Source of the DNA: Sutterella wadsworthensis
GTDB lineage: Bacteria > Pseudomonadota > Gammaproteobacteria > Burkholderiales > Burkholderiaceae_F
Assembly (NCBI RefSeq): GCF_003315195.1
Contig: NZ_QNRV01000003.1
Location: 62,001-126,000 of the forward strand
DNA: 64,000 bases
Direction: 5' to 3'
The notes under the pieces are model-generated. The model made no database searches, was not told the DNA's origin, and was given only the letters and a program-made list of their open reading frames with translations. Shown here piece by piece: positions 48,170-58,344 of this stretch (within the stretch, counting starts at the first letter, position 1; every line of letters starts with the position of its first letter). The translations under genes and the position numbers were made by a program.

Positions 48170-49696
48170 TCAGCCCTGTACGGCTTCATCGGCCTTCGGA
48201 ACAACATGATCCGCGATTTTGGCGGCCTCAGCCTTGAATCGTTCACTGCGTTCGGCATAGTCACGGAACATATCCCATGAAGCGCAAGCCGGTGACAAAA
48301 GTATCTGATCACCCGGACGGCTCTTTTCCCAAAGCCAGTCCTCCGCGGCCTCAAGCGTCTTAAAAGTTTCTGTTGCAACACCGGCGGGCGAAACGGCTTC
48401 GCGGATTTTGGCTGCATCACGCCCAATCAAGGCCGCAAACGCCACTCGCCCTTTAAGCTCTTTGGCAAGCGGCGTGAAGTCCTGCCCTTTGCCGTCGCCG
48501 CCCATCAAAATCAGAATTCGGCGTCCCTGAGCAGCAAGTCCGCACACGGCGGCAGCCACTGCGCCGACATTGGTCCCCTTGGAATCGTCAATGAAATCGC
48601 GGCCTTCAATCGTGCGTACGAGTTCCACACGATGCGGCTCCCCTCGATAAGTACGGAGCACGCCAATCGCAGGCCGAGTTTCAATGCCGGCGCCTGTAAT
48701 AAGTCCCAAAGCTGCGAGTGCGTTCATGGCATTGTGCCGGCCGCGGATGAGGAGCTCGAATTCCGGCAGAAACAGCACGTCGACCTCCATCTGATCGCGA
48801 AGTCCCAGCCAGTAGCCCTGTGAGGCATGGGCCGCCATCATCAGACCAAGTTCACCCTCTTTCTGCGGCTTCGTCGCGCCGAATGAGAAGCATCGAGCCG
48901 CTGAGTGCTCACGATCATCCACTTTTTCAAGTTCAGCCATGACGAGCGGATCTTCACGATTGACGACGCGTACGGTATCGGGTGCAAAAATACGCCCTTT
49001 GGCGTGCGCATAGGCCTCTATAGAACCGTGCCAGTCAAGGTGATCCTCGGTGATGTTCAAAAGGGCAGCTGACGTACAGTTGAGCGTATGCGTTGTTTCC
49101 AGCTGAAAGCTCGAGAGCTCAAGCACCCAAATGTCAGGGAGCGCTCCGGCCGCTTCGGCTTTACTGAGCTCCGCGACGGCATTAGGTCCGATGTTGCCCG
49201 CAGCAACTGCGTACAGTCCTGCTGCCGCAGCCATTTTGGTGGTAAGCGTTGTCGTCGTCGTTTTGCCGTTTGTGCCGGTAATGCCGATGACTTTGGGAGC
49301 ATATCCCTGCGTACGCTTCAGATAGGCGAGCTCCTGCGCAAAAAGCTCAATCTCGCCGACGATAGGAATGCCCGCTTTGCGCGCTGAAGCACAGACGGAG
49401 GCTGCCGCACCAAAGTAAGGCGAAACGCCCGGCGACATCACCACAAGTTCTACGCCGGGCGCCGTCGTTTCAGGAAAGCCGCCCAGCGTCATCTCGCAGC
49501 CCGGAACCGCCTTGCAAAAAGCGTCAAGGCCCGCAGGCGCCTCACGCGTATCAAAAGCATGAACGCGCCAACCATGGTCATTGAGGTATTGAGCGGCAGC
49601 ACGTCCAGAAGCGCCAAGCCCGAGTACCCAGGCACTGCGGCCAGCCCCTTCGGCGGCATTCAATGTAATGAAGGATTTGTCTTCAGCTTCAAGCAT
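48170..49696 (-). CDS. murD: UDP-N-acetylmuramoyl-L-alanine--D-glutamate ligase
   Basis: Adds D-Glu to the stem peptide. The 508-residue protein has VLGLGASGRAAAQYL near residue 23, ATP motif GTNGKTTTTTL near 140, DHLDWHGS near 205, and LLSPACASWDMFRDYAERSERF near 472. The start at 49696 leaves no overlap with mraY; a frame 45 codons longer would run into mraY and is rejected. Longer than E. coli MurD (438), as in many betaproteobacteria. Confidence 0.93.
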   Translation of the reverse strand: MLEAEDKSFITLNAAEGAGRSAWVLGLGASGRAAAQYLNDHGWRVHAFDTREAPAGLDAFCKAVPGCEMTLGGFPETTAPGVELVVMSPGVSPYFGAAASVCASARKAGIPIVGEIELFAQELAYLKRTQGYAPKVIGITGTNGKTTTTTLTTKMAAAAGLYAVAAGNIGPNAVAELSKAEAAGALPDIWVLELSSFQLETTHTLNCTSAALLNITEDHLDWHGSIEAYAHAKGRIFAPDTVRVVNREDPLVMAELEKVDDREHSAARCFSFGATKPQKEGELGLMMAAHASQGYWLGLRDQMEVDVLFLPEFELLIRGRHNAMNALAALGLITGAGIETRPAIGVLRTYRGEPHRVELVRTIEGRDFIDDSKGTNVGAVAAAVCGLAAQGRRILILMGGDGKGQDFTPLAKELKGRVAFAALIGRDAAKIREAVSPAGVATETFKTLEAAEDWLWEKSRPGDQILLSPACASWDMFRDYAERSERFKAEAAKIADHVVPKADEAVQG

Positions 49697-49743
49697 TTTT
49701 TGACTAACCTGCGAAAACCGCTGTTTTTCAGTGAACGTCTCAC

Positions 49744-50880
49744 TCAGTGAAGCGCAAGCACCGAAAGACCAAGCGCTGTCAGAATAAAAGTAATGATCCA
49801 GAATCGAACCACGACCTGAGTTTCCTGCCACCCCTTGAGTTCAAAGTGATGATGAATGGGCGCCATCAGAAAAATTCGCTTGCCGTGAGAAAAACGGAAA
49901 TAGGTCGTCTGAATCATGACGGAAAGCGTCTCCACCACGAAAATACCGCCCATAACGGCGAGGATAAGCTCCACCCGCGCGACAACCGCCATCGTGCCCA
50001 AACAGCCGCCAAGCGCAAGAGCTCCCACGTCGCCCATAAAAACTTGTGCCGGATGAGCGTTGAACCACAGAAAGGCCAGTCCCGCGCCAGCCAAAGCCGC
50101 CGCGAGAACTGCAAGCTCTTCAGCGCCAGGAATATGAGGCGCAGCCGCTGCATAGGCAGCGCCGGCAAAATCAGGATTACCCGCCGCATAGGCATAGAGC
50201 CCGAGCGCAGAGCCGACCAGCACCGTGGGCAGAATGGCCAGGCCATCCAACCCATCGGTGAGGTTCACCGCATTGCTCGATCCGACGATCACGATGTAGA
50301 CGAAGACAATGAAGCCGATCAGCCCCAGCGGGAAAGCCCAGTCAGTCCAAAGCGGCAAGTAGAGGTGAATATTGGCCGTTACGTCCAGCGGAAAACGAGC
50401 GTCGTACCAAGCGCCAATCGCTTCAGCAAATGTTCCGCCTGGCTCAACGGCAAGCGCCAAGGCAAGATAAAAAGCTGCCGCCAAACCAATCACGGACTGC
50501 CAGGAGAACTTTTCACGAGCGCTCATACCGTGTGGATCGTGGTGCACGATCTTGCGGTAATCATCGATCCAGCCAATGGCGCCGTAGCCCAACGTAACAA
50601 AAAGCACCACCCAAATAAAGCGATTCCCAAGATCTGCCCAGCAAAGCGTTGAAAGGGTGATGGCAGCAAGAATCAGTGCCCCGCCCATTGTCGGCGTACC
50701 GTCCTTGGCCAGATGCGTTTTAGGACCGTCCGTGCGAACGGCCTGACCGAAATGAAGCTTCTTTAGTTCTCTAATGAGGGCTGGACCGCAGGCCAGTCCA
50801 ATCACGAGTGCTGTCAAAAACGCCAAAAGTGCGCGCAGCGCCAGCGAATCGGCAGGAGAAGAAAAAAGGAAGTTGAGCAT
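49744..50880 (-). CDS. mraY: Phospho-N-acetylmuramoyl-pentapeptide transferase
   Basis: Makes lipid I on undecaprenyl phosphate. A 378-residue protein with about ten membrane helices. Family motifs: [13 protein letters not shown] near residue 60, WIDDYRK near 103 (catalytic DD pair), [15 protein letters not shown] near 203, [10 protein letters not shown] near 283 and the MAPIHHHFE motif near 340. Directly follows murF. Confidence 0.96.
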   Translation of the reverse strand: MLNFLFSSPADSLALRALLAFLTALVIGLACGPALIRELKKLHFGQAVRTDGPKTHLAKDGTPTMGGALILAAITLSTLCWADLGNRFIWVVLFVTLGYGAIGWIDDYRKIVHHDPHGMSAREKFSWQSVIGLAAAFYLALALAVEPGGTFAEAIGAWYDARFPLDVTANIHLYLPLWTDWAFPLGLIGFIVFVYIVIVGSSNAVNLTDGLDGLAILPTVLVGSALGLYAYAAGNPDFAGAAYAAAAPHIPGAEELAVLAAALAGAGLAFLWFNAHPAQVFMGDVGALALGGCLGTMAVVARVELILAVMGGIFVVETLSVMIQTTYFRFSHGKRIFLMAPIHHHFELKGWQETQVVVRFWIITFILTALGLSVLALH

Positions 50881-50930
50881 GATGCGAAAAGTCGGGCAGA
50901 AGCTCGTGAAAAAAAAGAAAAAAAGAAAAA

Positions 50931-52352
50931 TCAGAACGCTGGGAAATGCTTCAGCGTCTCAACAACCTTCCCAAAGCCTGACGAGTGGCTTGCTTTGACG
51001 GCCACCGTTGCCCCTTTGAGCGGCAGTTCAGGCAGATGCGCAATCAATTCATCTCGATCGGCAAACCACCGTCCTCTGACGCCGTCAATGCCGAACGCTT
51101 CTGCCGCGTGCTTAGAGAGCGGTCCTGCCGCCCAGAAATAGTCGATGCCCAGCGTCTTCGCGGCACCGCCCACTTCAGCATGCCAAAGCTCAGCATCACG
51201 ACCTAGCTCACCCATGTCGCCAAAAAGGAAAATGCGTGCGGGCTTTTCCTCTGCGAGCATCGCGATCGACGCGATAGCACTGTCGGGATTGCAGTTGTAT
51301 GCATCATCAATCAGCGTGAAGCCCGCAGGAGACGCCATGCGGGCTCCTCGCCCGGGGAGCGCCTTAAAGGCGGCCAGACCTTCGGCGATGGCGTCGACAT
51401 CAATTTGCTGCGCCAGTGCAGCAGCAGCTGCGCCTACGGCGTTGTGAATGTTGTGCGCGCCTTGAACCTGCAGCCCGATGACACGGTCAATGCCGTAGGC
51501 AAGAAGCCGCAGCCCCTTGCCCGGCACCAGTTCGCCGCGGACATCGGCCGCCACCCCTTCAGCGGTAGCGTAGGTAAGCGTACGCACACCGCGGGCAAGC
51601 GCATAGGAAGCCCAGACGTCGGCACAGGGATCGTCAGCGGGATACACTGCAACCCCGTCGTTCGGGAGCGCAGCAATTAAAAGGCCGTTTTCAAAAGCCG
51701 CTTCAGCCACAGTTTCTAAATACGCCTGATGCTCGCGCTGCGCATTAGTCATCAGCACGACCGTCGGGCGAATCCAGTCAGCCAGCCGGGCCATTTCACC
51801 GCGGTGATTCATCCCGGCTTCCACAACGGCAGCCCGACAGCCGCAATGAAGACCGAGCAGCGTATGCGGCACGCCGACGTCGTTGTTGAAATTGCCTTCC
51901 GTAGCATGGATGTTTTGCACACCCCAATGAGCTGCGAGAATCGCCTTCATCATCTGCGTGGTCGTTGTTTTGCCGTTGCTGCCGCCCACCGCTGTGAGCG
52001 CAATACCGAAACGGCGGCGCCAAGCCCGCGCAATCAGTCCGTAAGCCCGACGGCTGTTTTCCACCACAAGCTGAGGAACGTTCAGTCCAGTCTCTACGTG
52101 TTCGACCACCAAGCAGAATGCGCCTGACTCGGCAGCCTGTAAAAGATAGCGGTGCCCGTCGGTGCGCTCTCCAGAGAGCGCGACAAAAACATCGCCCGCT
52201 CGGACGATGCGGCTGTCGGTAACGACACGGATCCACGATGCGTCTTCATTCGCGGGATCTCCGTGAACTTCAACCAATTCGTCGCACAAGGCTTCAAGAA
52301 GCCACTTAAAGGACTCGTGTTCGGACGGGATTACTTCGGTTTCTGCCTGCAT
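50931..52352 (-). CDS. murF: UDP-MurNAc-tripeptide--D-Ala-D-Ala ligase
   Basis: Attaches D-Ala-D-Ala to complete UDP-MurNAc-pentapeptide. The 473 residues include the N-domain [22 protein letters not shown] near residue 47, ATP motif [12 protein letters not shown] near 122, [13 protein letters not shown] near 175, and [11 protein letters not shown] near 352. Lies 85 bases after murE. Confidence 0.96.
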   Translation of the reverse strand: MQAETEVIPSEHESFKWLLEALCDELVEVHGDPANEDASWIRVVTDSRIVRAGDVFVALSGERTDGHRYLLQAAESGAFCLVVEHVETGLNVPQLVVENSRRAYGLIARAWRRRFGIALTAVGGSNGKTTTTQMMKAILAAHWGVQNIHATEGNFNNDVGVPHTLLGLHCGCRAAVVEAGMNHRGEMARLADWIRPTVVLMTNAQREHQAYLETVAEAAFENGLLIAALPNDGVAVYPADDPCADVWASYALARGVRTLTYATAEGVAADVRGELVPGKGLRLLAYGIDRVIGLQVQGAHNIHNAVGAAAAALAQQIDVDAIAEGLAAFKALPGRGARMASPAGFTLIDDAYNCNPDSAIASIAMLAEEKPARIFLFGDMGELGRDAELWHAEVGGAAKTLGIDYFWAAGPLSKHAAEAFGIDGVRGRWFADRDELIAHLPELPLKGATVAVKASHSSGFGKVVETLKHFPAF

Positions 52353-52437
52353 GGTTTCTATTGTTTGTCATCAAGAAGCAAAGTGTCTGACTGACCTTTA
52401 GGCCAGAACGCCTTTGCAATCAATTGGGTATTTCTTT

Positions 52438-53970
52438 TTACTTCCGGCTGCGGACTGCGCGGCATTCATTAAAAGCCTCGCGAAGCACCTCTCCGTCAAC
52501 GAAATGGTGCGGCCCGTCATTGAGGATCTGTTCGCATTCATGCCCTTTGCCGGCAACGAGGATGATGTCTTTAGCGTCAGCGGCAAAAACGGCACGATGA
52601 ATCGCCTCGCGGCGGTCAACAACGGCCATTGTCCGCTGATCAGCACCCGGTACAGCCTGTACGCCCTGCATGATCGCATCGACAATCGCCTGAGGATTTT
52701 CCGTCCGAGGATTGTCACTCGTAACGATGACTTGATCGGAAAGCCGTGCGGCAATTTCGCCCATGATCGGCCGCTTGCCGGCATCGCGGTCACCGCCGCA
52801 GCCGAAAACCGTCCATAGCCGTCCGCCCCGAGCACGCGCATTGGGAATGAGGCACTCAATGGCCTTTTCCAACGCATCCGGCGTGTGGCCGAAATCCACA
52901 ACTCCGAGCGGCATTCCATCGGACTCAAAAATCTGCATGCGGCCTGGAGGCGGAGTGAGGGCTTCCAAAGCCCGCACGACTTTTTCGATGGGATGGCCGC
53001 AAGCGGCTGCAGCCGCAGCCGCTTCAAGCGCATTATCAACATTGAAAGTGCCGAGCGCATGCAGCTCAACAGGAAATTCGCGCTTGTCACAGACCAGCGT
53101 GAAACGCATGCCGCGGTGCGACGGCTCAATCTGCTTAGCTTCAAGCACGTGAGCAGCGCCGAATGCCTGCCCGAAAGAGGCTGCCTCACCCTCCAATCCA
53201 GTCACCCAGATCTCGGAGCCGTTCTTTTGAGCAGCATCAGCGTACTTCCGGCTCCAGGCATCCGAGGCATTCAACACGGCAGCCTTCAGACCCGGCCAAG
53301 CAAAAAGAAGTCCTTTGGCCTCGCCGTACGCTTCCATCGTCTGGTGGTAATCCAGATGATCACGAGACAAATTGGTGAATACACCCACTTTAAAGTGCGT
53401 TCCCTTCATGCGCCCCTGATCGAGCCCAACGGAACTCGCTTCCATCACAAAACTCTTGGCACCGGCCTCTTCAAGATCCTTGAGGATCCCCTGCAAAGAG
53501 GCTGCATCCGGCGTTGTCAGATGCGGAGCAGGGATTTGCCGTCCGGCGAAGAAGACACCGACTGTACCGATGATGCCGGACGGAGAGCCCAGAGCGGTCA
53601 AAAGCGAGGCCGTCCAGAACGTAGTGGTCGTCTTGCCGTTTGTGCCAGTCACGGCCACGCCTGTCATGTGAGCCGAGGGTTCATCGTAAAAGCGCGCGGC
53701 GATTTCGCCGAGCCGCTCGCGCAGGTGCTCCACAGGCTTAGCGGGCAACGGATAGTGTTCAGGACGCTGGCTCGTTTCAGCCTCATAGATCACGCCCGCC
53801 GCTCCCCGGGCAGCTGCTACACGGATAAAAGTGCGGCCGTCGACCTTTTCACCCGGTACGGCGCAGAAGATATCGCCCGGCTTCACCTCTCGGCTGTCGA
53901 GCCGAAGATGTGCACCCGGATGTGCGAGATCTTTGAGCCACGCCACCGAATCTTTGATCGTCTGATCCAT
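52438..53970 (-). CDS. murE: UDP-MurNAc-L-Ala-D-Glu--meso-diaminopimelate ligase
   Basis: Adds the third residue of the stem peptide. The 510-residue protein has LDSREVKPGDIF near residue 25, ATP motif GTNGKTTTTF near 116, and the DNPR motif (TSDNPRTENP near 418), which marks specificity for meso-diaminopimelate over lysine. GGAG precedes the ATG at 53970; a TTG frame 12 codons longer overlaps ftsI and is not preferred. Confidence 0.96.
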   Translation of the reverse strand: MDQTIKDSVAWLKDLAHPGAHLRLDSREVKPGDIFCAVPGEKVDGRTFIRVAAARGAAGVIYEAETSQRPEHYPLPAKPVEHLRERLGEIAARFYDEPSAHMTGVAVTGTNGKTTTTFWTASLLTALGSPSGIIGTVGVFFAGRQIPAPHLTTPDAASLQGILKDLEEAGAKSFVMEASSVGLDQGRMKGTHFKVGVFTNLSRDHLDYHQTMEAYGEAKGLLFAWPGLKAAVLNASDAWSRKYADAAQKNGSEIWVTGLEGEAASFGQAFGAAHVLEAKQIEPSHRGMRFTLVCDKREFPVELHALGTFNVDNALEAAAAAAACGHPIEKVVRALEALTPPPGRMQIFESDGMPLGVVDFGHTPDALEKAIECLIPNARARGGRLWTVFGCGGDRDAGKRPIMGEIAARLSDQVIVTSDNPRTENPQAIVDAIMQGVQAVPGADQRTMAVVDRREAIHRAVFAADAKDIILVAGKGHECEQILNDGPHHFVDGEVLREAFNECRAVRSRK

Positions 53971-54002
53971 GAGTAATCTCCGTCCATTTGCTTCAATAAG
54001 GT

Positions 54003-55817
54003 TCAATTGCGAATTTTCGCCAGGAAGCCGCCGCCCGAAACGGACTCTCGGTCAGGACTCACCATCAACATGCGCAGCGTACTTTCAGCAATTTCGCTAA
54101 ACACCGGACCAGCCGCACGCCCGCCGAAACGACTGCCTTTTTTAGGCTCGTCGATCATCACCGCCACAATGAATCTTGGGTTGACAGCCGGAACAATGCC
54201 TACGATGCTCGCCACCGTATCGTTTGTATAGCGCCCGTTCTTAACCTTGTTGGCCGTACCGGTCTTGCCGGCCACGGTATAGCCCGCCACCTTAATAGTG
54301 CTTGCCGTTCCCCCGGCAGCCATCGTCTTCATCATCATGGCGCGGATAAGCCGCACAGTCTCCGGTCGATAAACCTGCTCGCCCTTGGGCAGTTCGCCTT
54401 CCGGACGCTTATAGAGCGTCAAGTCAATAACGTCACCCGTTCGGGCCAGCGCGGTATAAGCGCGCACAAGCTGCATGAGCGACACGCTGATGCCGTGTCC
54501 GTAAGCAATAGTGGCCTGTTCAATCGGCCGCCAGGTTTTTGCCGGACGAAGACGTCCGGATGCCGCGCCTGGGAAGCCCATTGCAGGAGCGCGCCCGAAA
54601 CCTAAAGCGGTGTACATGTCCCACAATGTCTGCGGGGACATTTCAAGCGCGATCTTCACCGTACCAATATTGGACGACTTTGCCACGATCTCGGACACTG
54701 TCAGCAGTCCATAGTCATGGGTATCGCCGATGGTGCGGTCACCGATGGTGAGCTTTCCCGGCGCCGTCTGAATGGTCGTCTTCGGACCGACAATTCCCAT
54801 ATCGAGCGCCTTGGCGATGGCAAAGGGCTTTAAAGTGGATCCTGGCTCAAACTGGTCGGTGAGCACACGGTTGCGCATCTGTTCAAAGAGCATCGTGGAG
54901 CGGTCGTTCGGGTCATAGGACGGAACGTTGACGAGCGCAATTATCTCCCCGGTCTGTACGTCAGCCACTACCGCGGCACCAGCCAATGCCTCAGACTTCT
55001 CGACCTGTGCTTTCAAAGCCTGAAACGCAAGAAACTGTACGCGGGAGTCGATGGACAGCACCACATCATGTCCCGGCACGGCTTCCTTTTGCCAGATATC
55101 GTCAATGATCCGGCCGCGAGCATCGCGGATCACTCGGCGCGCCCCGGGCACCCCGGTCAAATCCTTGTCTCGGGCCAGTTCAATACCTTCTTGACCATGA
55201 TCGCTGCGGCCGGTAAATCCCACAACGTGAGCGACAGCCGGGCCATCGGGATATTCACGCAGCACTTCTGGCGAAACACCGATGCCGGGAAGCTTCAAAA
55301 GCCTCACGGCCTCTGCTGTCCGCACGTCTTGAGTACGGGCAAGATATGTAAAGTTCTTTGACTTAGCCTTGAAAATCTTGTCACGAACTTCCTTTGGCTT
55401 CATCTGCAGGACATCGGCCAACTTCTTAAAGTCATCGGCTGAAAGTTTTTTGGCGAATGCGGGATCCGCCCAGATGCTGCGCACAGGCTGACTGGCCGCA
55501 AGCACCACGCCATTGCGGTCCAGAATTTCCCCGCGCTCACCGGCAATGGTGAGCGTCCGGGCATAACGCGCCTCGCCTTGATCCTGAAGAAAATCCGTCG
55601 TCACTGCCTGCAGCCAAACCGCACGACAAACGAGTCCGAGAAAAAAGACCGTAATGAAGGCAAGTGCAAAGTACGTGCGCCATTTCGGAATCGGAATGAC
55701 GATGAGCGGACTTTCGGCGCTTTTGGGTTTGGCCTCTTGTGCAGCCCGATCTCGCTGCATGAGCTCGAGGAGCTTATCGACCACTGCGTCAGCCGCGCGC
55801 TTCATGAAGTTTGTCAT
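54003..55817 (-). CDS. ftsI: Septal transpeptidase FtsI (PBP3)
   Basis: Class B penicillin-binding protein cross-linking septal peptidoglycan with FtsW. The 604-residue chain has one transmembrane helix (about 47 to 68), a dimerisation domain, and the transpeptidase domain with the nucleophile Ser327 in GSTLKP, the SSN motif near 380 and KTG near 515 (VAGKTGTANK). Its ATG overlaps the ftsL stop (ATGA). Ends just before murE. Confidence 0.96.
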   Translation of the reverse strand: MTNFMKRAADAVVDKLLELMQRDRAAQEAKPKSAESPLIVIPIPKWRTYFALAFITVFFLGLVCRAVWLQAVTTDFLQDQGEARYARTLTIAGERGEILDRNGVVLAASQPVRSIWADPAFAKKLSADDFKKLADVLQMKPKEVRDKIFKAKSKNFTYLARTQDVRTAEAVRLLKLPGIGVSPEVLREYPDGPAVAHVVGFTGRSDHGQEGIELARDKDLTGVPGARRVIRDARGRIIDDIWQKEAVPGHDVVLSIDSRVQFLAFQALKAQVEKSEALAGAAVVADVQTGEIIALVNVPSYDPNDRSTMLFEQMRNRVLTDQFEPGSTLKPFAIAKALDMGIVGPKTTIQTAPGKLTIGDRTIGDTHDYGLLTVSEIVAKSSNIGTVKIALEMSPQTLWDMYTALGFGRAPAMGFPGAASGRLRPAKTWRPIEQATIAYGHGISVSLMQLVRAYTALARTGDVIDLTLYKRPEGELPKGEQVYRPETVRLIRAMMMKTMAAGGTASTIKVAGYTVAGKTGTANKVKNGRYTNDTVASIVGIVPAVNPRFIVAVMIDEPKKGSRFGGRAAGPVFSEIAESTLRMLMVSPDRESVSGGGFLAKIRN

Positions 55818-56236
55818 GACCGGCCTCCAGCCCCAGCACCGCGAACCGAAGGCTGAGCATTCTTTGGATCAGCCTTACTCTTCTGAGCATCCCCATTCGT
55901 CGTCAGCGCATCAAGTTCGCGGCGCACTTCCGGCAAAAAGTCGATTCGTCCGTCCGGCGCCTCCACGAGCGTCACCGTATCCGCACCCGTTGCCCCGGAC
56001 AAGTCGAGCATGGCCGCACCTGCTGAGATGCTCCCCGGAAGCGAAGCCCGGCGAACTTTCATTTCCAGCTCGGCCTGGTCGTCGAGCAGTCGGCGATGAA
56101 CATCCATTTCATGCTCGTGAGCCACAAAGAGCTGACGCATTTGGAAATGAAGGTCTACCAGACAAAACGCGCTGCCCACCAGGACGATGCCTAAAACGAC
56201 CGTCCACAGCAGTTCCGCACGCGTGACGGGACGCAT
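55814..56236 (-). CDS. ftsL: Cell division protein FtsL
   Basis: Small bitopic divisome protein of 140 residues: a short cytosolic N-terminus, one transmembrane helix (about 9 to 27), then a periplasmic helix region (about 28 to 65) expected to form a coiled coil with FtsB, and a Gly/Ala/Lys-rich tail. Identity rests on position between rsmH and ftsI and on this layout, since FtsL sequences vary. Starts 3 bases after rsmH. Confidence 0.9.
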   Translation of the reverse strand: MRPVTRAELLWTVVLGIVLVGSAFCLVDLHFQMRQLFVAHEHEMDVHRRLLDDQAELEMKVRRASLPGSISAGAAMLDLSGATGADTVTLVEAPDGRIDFLPEVRRELDALTTNGDAQKSKADPKNAQPSVRGAGAGGRS

Positions 56237-56239
56237 GGC

Positions 56240-57187
56240 CTAATCCTCCCAGAGACGCGCAGTACGCGTGCCAACACGGAGTACGGAAGAGCGTGCACGC
56301 GGATTGGACTCTGCTTCGCTCTTGGTCGGCAGAATACGAATCACATCGCAGAACCACGGCTGCGCATTGAAACCCGCCGGCATCGGGAGCCGCGGATCGA
56401 GATCTCGGTCAGGATGAAGGCGCTTTTCGAAAAAGCGCTTGACAATGCGGTCTTCAAGCGAATGGAAGCTGATGACGGCCAATCGACCGGCCGGCGCCAA
56501 AAGAGCCCCAGCACTTTCCAGAGTGGTCTTGAGTTCATCGAGCTCGTGGTTGACCTGAATACGCACCGCCTGGAACGTACGCGTCGCCGGATGCTGAGCA
56601 GCATCGCGGCGATTCTTCGGCACTGCCGCTTCTACGAGCTTTGCAAGCGCTCCGGTTGTAGTGATTGGCGCACGAGATCTTGCTTCAACAATTGCCCGTG
56701 CAATGCGGTGTGCGAAGCGCTCTTCACCGAAATCCGCAAGCACCTCGGCAATTTCCTCAACCGATGCTCGGGCAAGCCACTCCGCTGCGGTTTCGCCGCA
56801 GCTCGTGTCCATGCGCATATCGAGGGGCCCCTCGAAGCGGAAGGAAAAACCGCGGGAGGGATCGTCAATCTGCGGCGACGATACGCCGATGTCGAGAAAG
56901 ATCCCATCGACCTGTCGAATACCGAGATCTCCCAAACGTTCTTTCATAGCGGAAAACGGCGCATGGACAATCTGAAAGCGAGGATCTTTAATGGCAGCTG
57001 CCGCCGCCACCGCCTCTGGATCGCGATCGAAAGCAATCAACCGCCCTTGCTGCGCAAGCCGCTCAAGAATGAGTCGACTATGGCCGCCGCGGCCAAAAGT
57101 GCCGTCCACGTAGAGTCCATCTGGACGAGCAACCAAGGCTTCAGGTGCTTCGCGGCTCAGAACGGGAAGATGGACGAAGGCGGACAT
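56240..57187 (-). CDS. rsmH: 16S rRNA (cytosine1402-N4)-methyltransferase
   Basis: Methylates C1402 of 16S rRNA using S-adenosylmethionine. The 315-residue protein has HLPVLSREAPEAL at the start, SAM motif DGTFGRGGHS near residue 29, FLDIGVSSPQIDDPSRGFSF near 97, and SFHSLEDRIVKRFF near 245. Second gene of the dcw cluster, 111 bases after mraZ. Confidence 0.96.
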   Translation of the reverse strand: MSAFVHLPVLSREAPEALVARPDGLYVDGTFGRGGHSRLILERLAQQGRLIAFDRDPEAVAAAAAIKDPRFQIVHAPFSAMKERLGDLGIRQVDGIFLDIGVSSPQIDDPSRGFSFRFEGPLDMRMDTSCGETAAEWLARASVEEIAEVLADFGEERFAHRIARAIVEARSRAPITTTGALAKLVEAAVPKNRRDAAQHPATRTFQAVRIQVNHELDELKTTLESAGALLAPAGRLAVISFHSLEDRIVKRFFEKRLHPDRDLDPRLPMPAGFNAQPWFCDVIRILPTKSEAESNPRARSSVLRVGTRTARLWED

Positions 57188-57298
57188 GGCTTGTTTCTTT
57201 TTCTGCTGTCAAGCAGCGCCGCTGCGGACGACGCGCCAGGGAAGCACTGTGCGGGCCTCCCAAAATTTTGGAAATATTTTCTTTGGCAGAAAGCGGGT

Positions 57299-57715
57299 TC
57301 AGAACGTGAAGTCGAGATCCTCAACGGTCTGCGCGACGGCCTGCGCCTCGGCAGCAGTCAGGCGTGCACGATCCCAGAGCTCGAAATGATCACCCCAGCC
57401 GACAAGAGCTGCTTCGCGTTCAAGTCCAGCGAGTTCACGCAGCCCCGCGGGGATGAGTACGCGCCCGGCACGATCAACCTTCAGTTCCTCAGCACTCCCC
57501 AGCACTAAACGGACAAAACCGCGTGCGGAGAAAGGAAGCTTCAGGAGAGCATCGCGCTTAGGAGCCCAGGCAGAAGGGGGATAAAGCACCAGGCACCCGT
57601 CCGGATGACGCGCAGCAACGATCACGCCGTCAGCGGCCGCTTCATCACGCGCACGCTTAGGAAGCGCAAGCCGCCCCTTGTCGTCGAGCGTGATGAGCGT
57701 AGTGCCTTGAAACAC
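57299..57715 (-). CDS. mraZ: Transcriptional regulator MraZ
   Basis: AbrB-fold DNA-binding repressor of the dcw cluster, which also slows division when overmade in E. coli. The 138 residues contain two SpoVT-like repeats: FQGTTLITLDDKGRLALPKRAR at the start and ELKVDRAGRVLIPAGLRELAG near 75 to 95. Start is a GTG at 57715 behind GAGG. First gene of the cluster, with its expected operator directly upstream. Confidence 0.95.
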   Translation of the reverse strand: MFQGTTLITLDDKGRLALPKRARDEAAADGVIVAARHPDGCLVLYPPSAWAPKRDALLKLPFSARGFVRLVLGSAEELKVDRAGRVLIPAGLRELAGLEREAALVGWGDHFELWDRARLTAAEAQAVAQTVEDLDFTF

Positions 57716-57778
57716 TTTCCTATCCTCAAACTGTCTTCAATCCTTCATTCCCGTTGGGCCAGCGTCCCGCAGAGACGC

Positions 57779-57803
57779 TCCCACCAATTCCCACATTTTC
57801 CCA
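57779..57803 (-). promoter_or_regulatory. MraZ operator: three TGGGA direct repeats
   Basis: On the minus strand TGGGA occurs at 57799-57803, 57789-57793 and 57779-57783, an exact 10-base period with 5-base spacers. This is the arrangement described for MraZ binding upstream of mraZ in other bacteria. It lies 64 bases before the mraZ start, so autorepression of the whole cluster is expected. Confidence 0.85.
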
Positions 57804-57927
57804 CAGTTGCCAATAGTCAGATCATGAAAATCAGTACCAAATAGGCAAAAGATCTTGTCTAAAGCGTAAAAATCCAATGAAGCTTGAATCAACCGCAGAC
57901 CTATTTAGGAGTCTGCGGGAACGCATA

Positions 57928-57950
57928 AGAAAAAACCCGCACGAGCGGGT
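57928..57950 (-). terminator. Terminator of the RNase P RNA gene
   Basis: On the minus strand ACCCGC and GCGGGT form a stem with a 4-base loop, followed by TTTTTTCTT. It lies about 55 bases beyond the rnpB 3' end, so the primary transcript must be trimmed. A small ACAGC/GCTGT hairpin at about 57983-57996 lies between. Confidence 0.8.
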
Positions 57951-58004
57951 CTGGATGTATGTACTGTCCAACAAGGATAGGGACAGCGGAAGCTGTTGCT
58001 GCAA

Positions 58005-58331
58005 TTCGGCGGAAGTTCTCTTGTAAGCCGGATTCTGTCGCGCGAAGTCCTATAGGACCTCGGCGGCGGTCATTCATCTAGGACGACGCTCACGCGCCGC
58101 CTCAAGCCATCTACCCGCAGCCGGACGGGGCCCGCCCATTGGCTGCCTATTTGATGTTGCTCCCCGTAGAGATTGCCCGTTTCACCCGGCCCGAGGCCGG
58201 CTCGTCTCTGTTGCTCTAATCCGCGCCTTACGGCGGAGAGGCGTTACCTCCTACGGCGCCCTGCGGAGTCCGGACTTTCCTCCCGCGGCCTAAAACCGCC
58301 GACGACCGCCCGGAAAACTTCTCGTCGAACT
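58005..58331 (-). ncRNA. rnpB: RNase P RNA, class A
   Basis: Catalytic RNA that trims the 5' ends of tRNAs. On the minus strand the universal cores are seen: GAGGAAAGTCCGGACTCC near the 5' end, GGGTGAAACGGGCAATCTC, GGGGAGCAACATCAAATAGG, GGGTAGATGGCTTGAGGC and ACAGAATCCGGCTTACA near the 3' end. The two ends pair as P1 (GAAGTTTTC with GAGAACTTC, then TTCG with CGAA), which sets the boundaries to within a few bases. Confidence 0.95.
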
Positions 58332-58344
58332 GCAGCGAGGCGCT

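Noticed and set aside
52398-53189. 263-residue open frame on the minus strand
   Set aside because: It lies inside murE in another frame, is Arg/Ser/Leu-rich with no family features, and murE has clear motifs over the same bases.
56414-57508. 364-residue open frame on the plus strand
   Set aside because: Antisense to rsmH and mraZ, both certain genes; no recognisable domain or ribosome site.
57940-58340. Structured GC-rich region as a possible CRISPR or riboswitch
   Set aside because: All conserved blocks match RNase P RNA on the minus strand.
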